From positions 2,604,001-2,668,000 of the forward strand of contig CBDFMN010000003.1 in assembly GCA_965249685.1 (NCBI GenBank): a stretch of DNA of 64,000 bases, in the 5' to 3' direction. Numbering within the stretch: position 1 is the stretch's first letter; every line of letters starts with the position of its first letter. The notes beneath the pieces were generated by a model, which was given only the letters and a program-made list of their open reading frames with translations, was not told the DNA's origin and made no database searches. This document shows, in pieces, positions 63,016-64,000 of this stretch. The position numbers and the translations under genes are program-made. Source of the DNA: RH-AL1 sp965249685 (GTDB lineage Bacteria > Pseudomonadota > Alphaproteobacteria > Rhizobiales > Beijerinckiaceae).

Positions 63016-63744
63016 ATGTGGAAAGGTATGGTCGAGGTGTCGGATAGAAAACTGAAGAAGACCAGCGAGGTCGACATGGCGCCGGCTCCCATCAGCCCGT
63101 CGGTCAAGCCCGTCGCCAAGGTTGAAGCCATCAAGGCCGAAGCCGCTAAAGGTGCCAAGGTGGTCGGCCACCGGCAAGGCTTCAAGATCCTCGAACATAT
63201 TGTCTACCCCGCGCACGGCGTCGGCCAGATCACCGCGATCGAGGAACAGGAAGTCGCCGGCTACAAGCTGGAATTGTTCGTCATCAGCTTCGCCAAGGAC
63301 AAGATGATCCTCAAGGTGCCAACCCCGAAGGTGGTGAGCGTCGGCATGCGCAAGCTGGCGGAGGCGCCGGTGGTGAAGCGCGCCCTCGACACTCTGATGG
63401 GTCGAGCCCGGGTCAAGCGCACCATGTGGTCGCGTCGTGCTCAGGAATACGAGGCCAAGATCAATTCCGGTGACCTTGTCGCCATCGCCGAAGTGGTGCG
63501 CGACCTCTACCGCTCCGATGCGCAGCCCGAGCAATCCTATTCCGAGCGCCAGCTTTACGAGGCTGCGCTCGACCGGATGGCCCGCGAGATCGCGGTCGTG
63601 CAGAAGCTCACGGACCAGGAAGCGCTGAAGTTCATCGACGACCAGCTTCAAAAAGGCCCGCGCCGCACGAAGGTCGAGGACGCCGACCAAGTCGATGCCG
63701 AAGAGGCCGAGGACGGGTCCAACGGGATCGTCGAGGCCGCCTGA
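63016..63744 (+). CDS. carD: CarD/CdnL family transcription regulator
   Basis: A ~242-residue RNA polymerase-binding factor. The N-terminal ~60 residues are a lysine/proline/alanine-rich tail; the CarD core follows from HIVYPAHGVGQITAIEEQEVAGYKLELFVISFAKDKMILKVP, the RNAP beta-binding Tudor-like domain, then a helical C-terminal domain with TMWSRRAQEYEAKINSGDLVAIAEVVRDLYR and EQSYSERQLYEAALDRMAREIA. It stabilises open complexes at rRNA and other promoters. Several start codons are possible (GTG 62971, ATG 63016, 63028, 63076); 63016 has GGGTG upstream. Confidence 0.92.
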   Translation: MWKGMVEVSDRKLKKTSEVDMAPAPISPSVKPVAKVEAIKAEAAKGAKVVGHRQGFKILEHIVYPAHGVGQITAIEEQEVAGYKLELFVISFAKDKMILKVPTPKVVSVGMRKLAEAPVVKRALDTLMGRARVKRTMWSRRAQEYEAKINSGDLVAIAEVVRDLYRSDAQPEQSYSERQLYEAALDRMAREIAVVQKLTDQEALKFIDDQLQKGPRRTKVEDADQVDAEEAEDGSNGIVEAA

Positions 63745-63770
63745 GCCTTTCGCCGGATCGAAGAATCCAA

Positions 63771-63803
63771 GACGCCTCCGTTATCGGAGGCGTCTTCTTT
63801 TGT
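63771..63803 (+). terminator. Rho-independent terminator after carD
   Basis: A perfect 10-bp stem GACGCCTCCG/CGGAGGCGTC with a TTAT loop, followed by TTCTTTT, starting about 26 bases after the carD stop. Confidence 0.93.
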
Positions 63804-63941
63804 GCCGCCGAGGCCGTAGACGTCAGGACCGCCGCCGGAACCGATCCGAATCTGTGAGAAAGTCCGTTTTAAAGCATGGGTGGGGTCCGGCGGCCCTTCG
63901 AGCGCCACCCCTCCCTCGCTGCGGCGCGGTCGCCATCAGGC

Positions 63942-64000
63942 CTACGAGGCGCGCAGGCTCTCGATCTGCCGATGTCCCGCCCGCAGGCTCGGCGCCGGCA
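63942..64000 (-). CDS. Possible 3' end of a minus-strand gene (partial)
   Basis: The minus strand is open from the window end to a TAG at 63942-63944 in one frame, giving a C-terminal peptide ending in LRAGHRQIESLRAS. Only about 18 codons are visible, so this is a weak guess based on position after the carD terminator and on codon bias; no function can be assigned. Confidence 0.25.
   Translation of the reverse strand, partial: PAPSLRAGHRQIESLRAS

Overview
This is a high-GC window from an alphaproteobacterial chromosome, most likely of the order Hyphomicrobiales (Rhizobiales). The evidence is the gene content and order: leuS-lptE-holA, parB-parA-rsmG-mnmG-mnmE, a ppsR-maf-aroE-coaE-dnaQ operon facing hemE-hemJ-rho, cobS/cobT beside a J-domain gene and bolA, and hslR-like/fdxA/carD. 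CHASE3 kinases, HisKA_2/HWE-type signalling, a GGAAC-N16-CGTT (EcfG-type) promoter and a CtrA-era alphaproteobacterial origin neighbourhood fit the same assignment. No genus can be named safely from the sequence.

The central feature is a candidate replication origin. The 383-bp gap between the divergent ppsR and hemE genes (49948-50330) occupies the place where oriC lies in Caulobacter and relatives. It carries a DnaA-box match, 13-bp direct repeats and an AT-rich end. Genes left of it mostly read leftward and genes right of it mostly read rightward. Two perfect 16-bp parS sites lie 12-15 kb away, one inside rsmG and one between mnmG and mnmE, next to the parAB genes whose products bind and segregate them.

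Layout. 1-1260: the 3' part of a markedly AT-rich TPR plus GT-D glycosyltransferase gene, the edge of probable foreign DNA. 1415-5768: leuS, lptE, holA. 5798-33174: about 27 kb of lineage-specific genes between holA and parB. This stretch has small secreted proteins, a porin, an ArsB-like transporter, CHASE3 kinases and response regulators, XerD with a short coupled membrane protein, glutathione-dependent formaldehyde oxidation (class III ADH plus S-formylglutathione hydrolase), D-3-hydroxybutyrate dehydrogenase, an oxalate/formate-type antiporter, dapB, gpmA, AlkB, a propionyl/acetyl-CoA synthetase and a GT21 ceramide-glucosyltransferase-like enzyme. 33225-38853: parB, parA, rsmG, mnmG, mnmE on the minus strand. 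38948-49947: YyaL-like protein, rpmB, leuD, smr, mltA, a Tim44-domain gene, fxsA, secB, and the five-gene ppsR-to-dnaQ operon. 50331-53383: hemE, hemJ, rho. 53463-64000: a six-cysteine secreted protein, cobT and cobS with a DUF29 gene between them, J-domain, bolA, D,D-carboxypeptidase, acetyltransferase, S4 protein, fdxA and carD with a strong terminator.

Functionally the window combines origin-linked housekeeping (replication, segregation, tRNA modification, outer-membrane LPS export, haem, transcription termination) with C1/C2-C3 carbon handling and sensory genes. Nothing here is clearly a new multi-gene system. The most interesting unexplained items are the AT-rich GT-D gene at the edge, a minus-strand structured element with a terminator upstream of oxlT, the mirror-symmetric CX10CX3C protein, the DUF29 gene inside the cobaltochelatase locus, and three separate 15-bp in-register tandem arrays.
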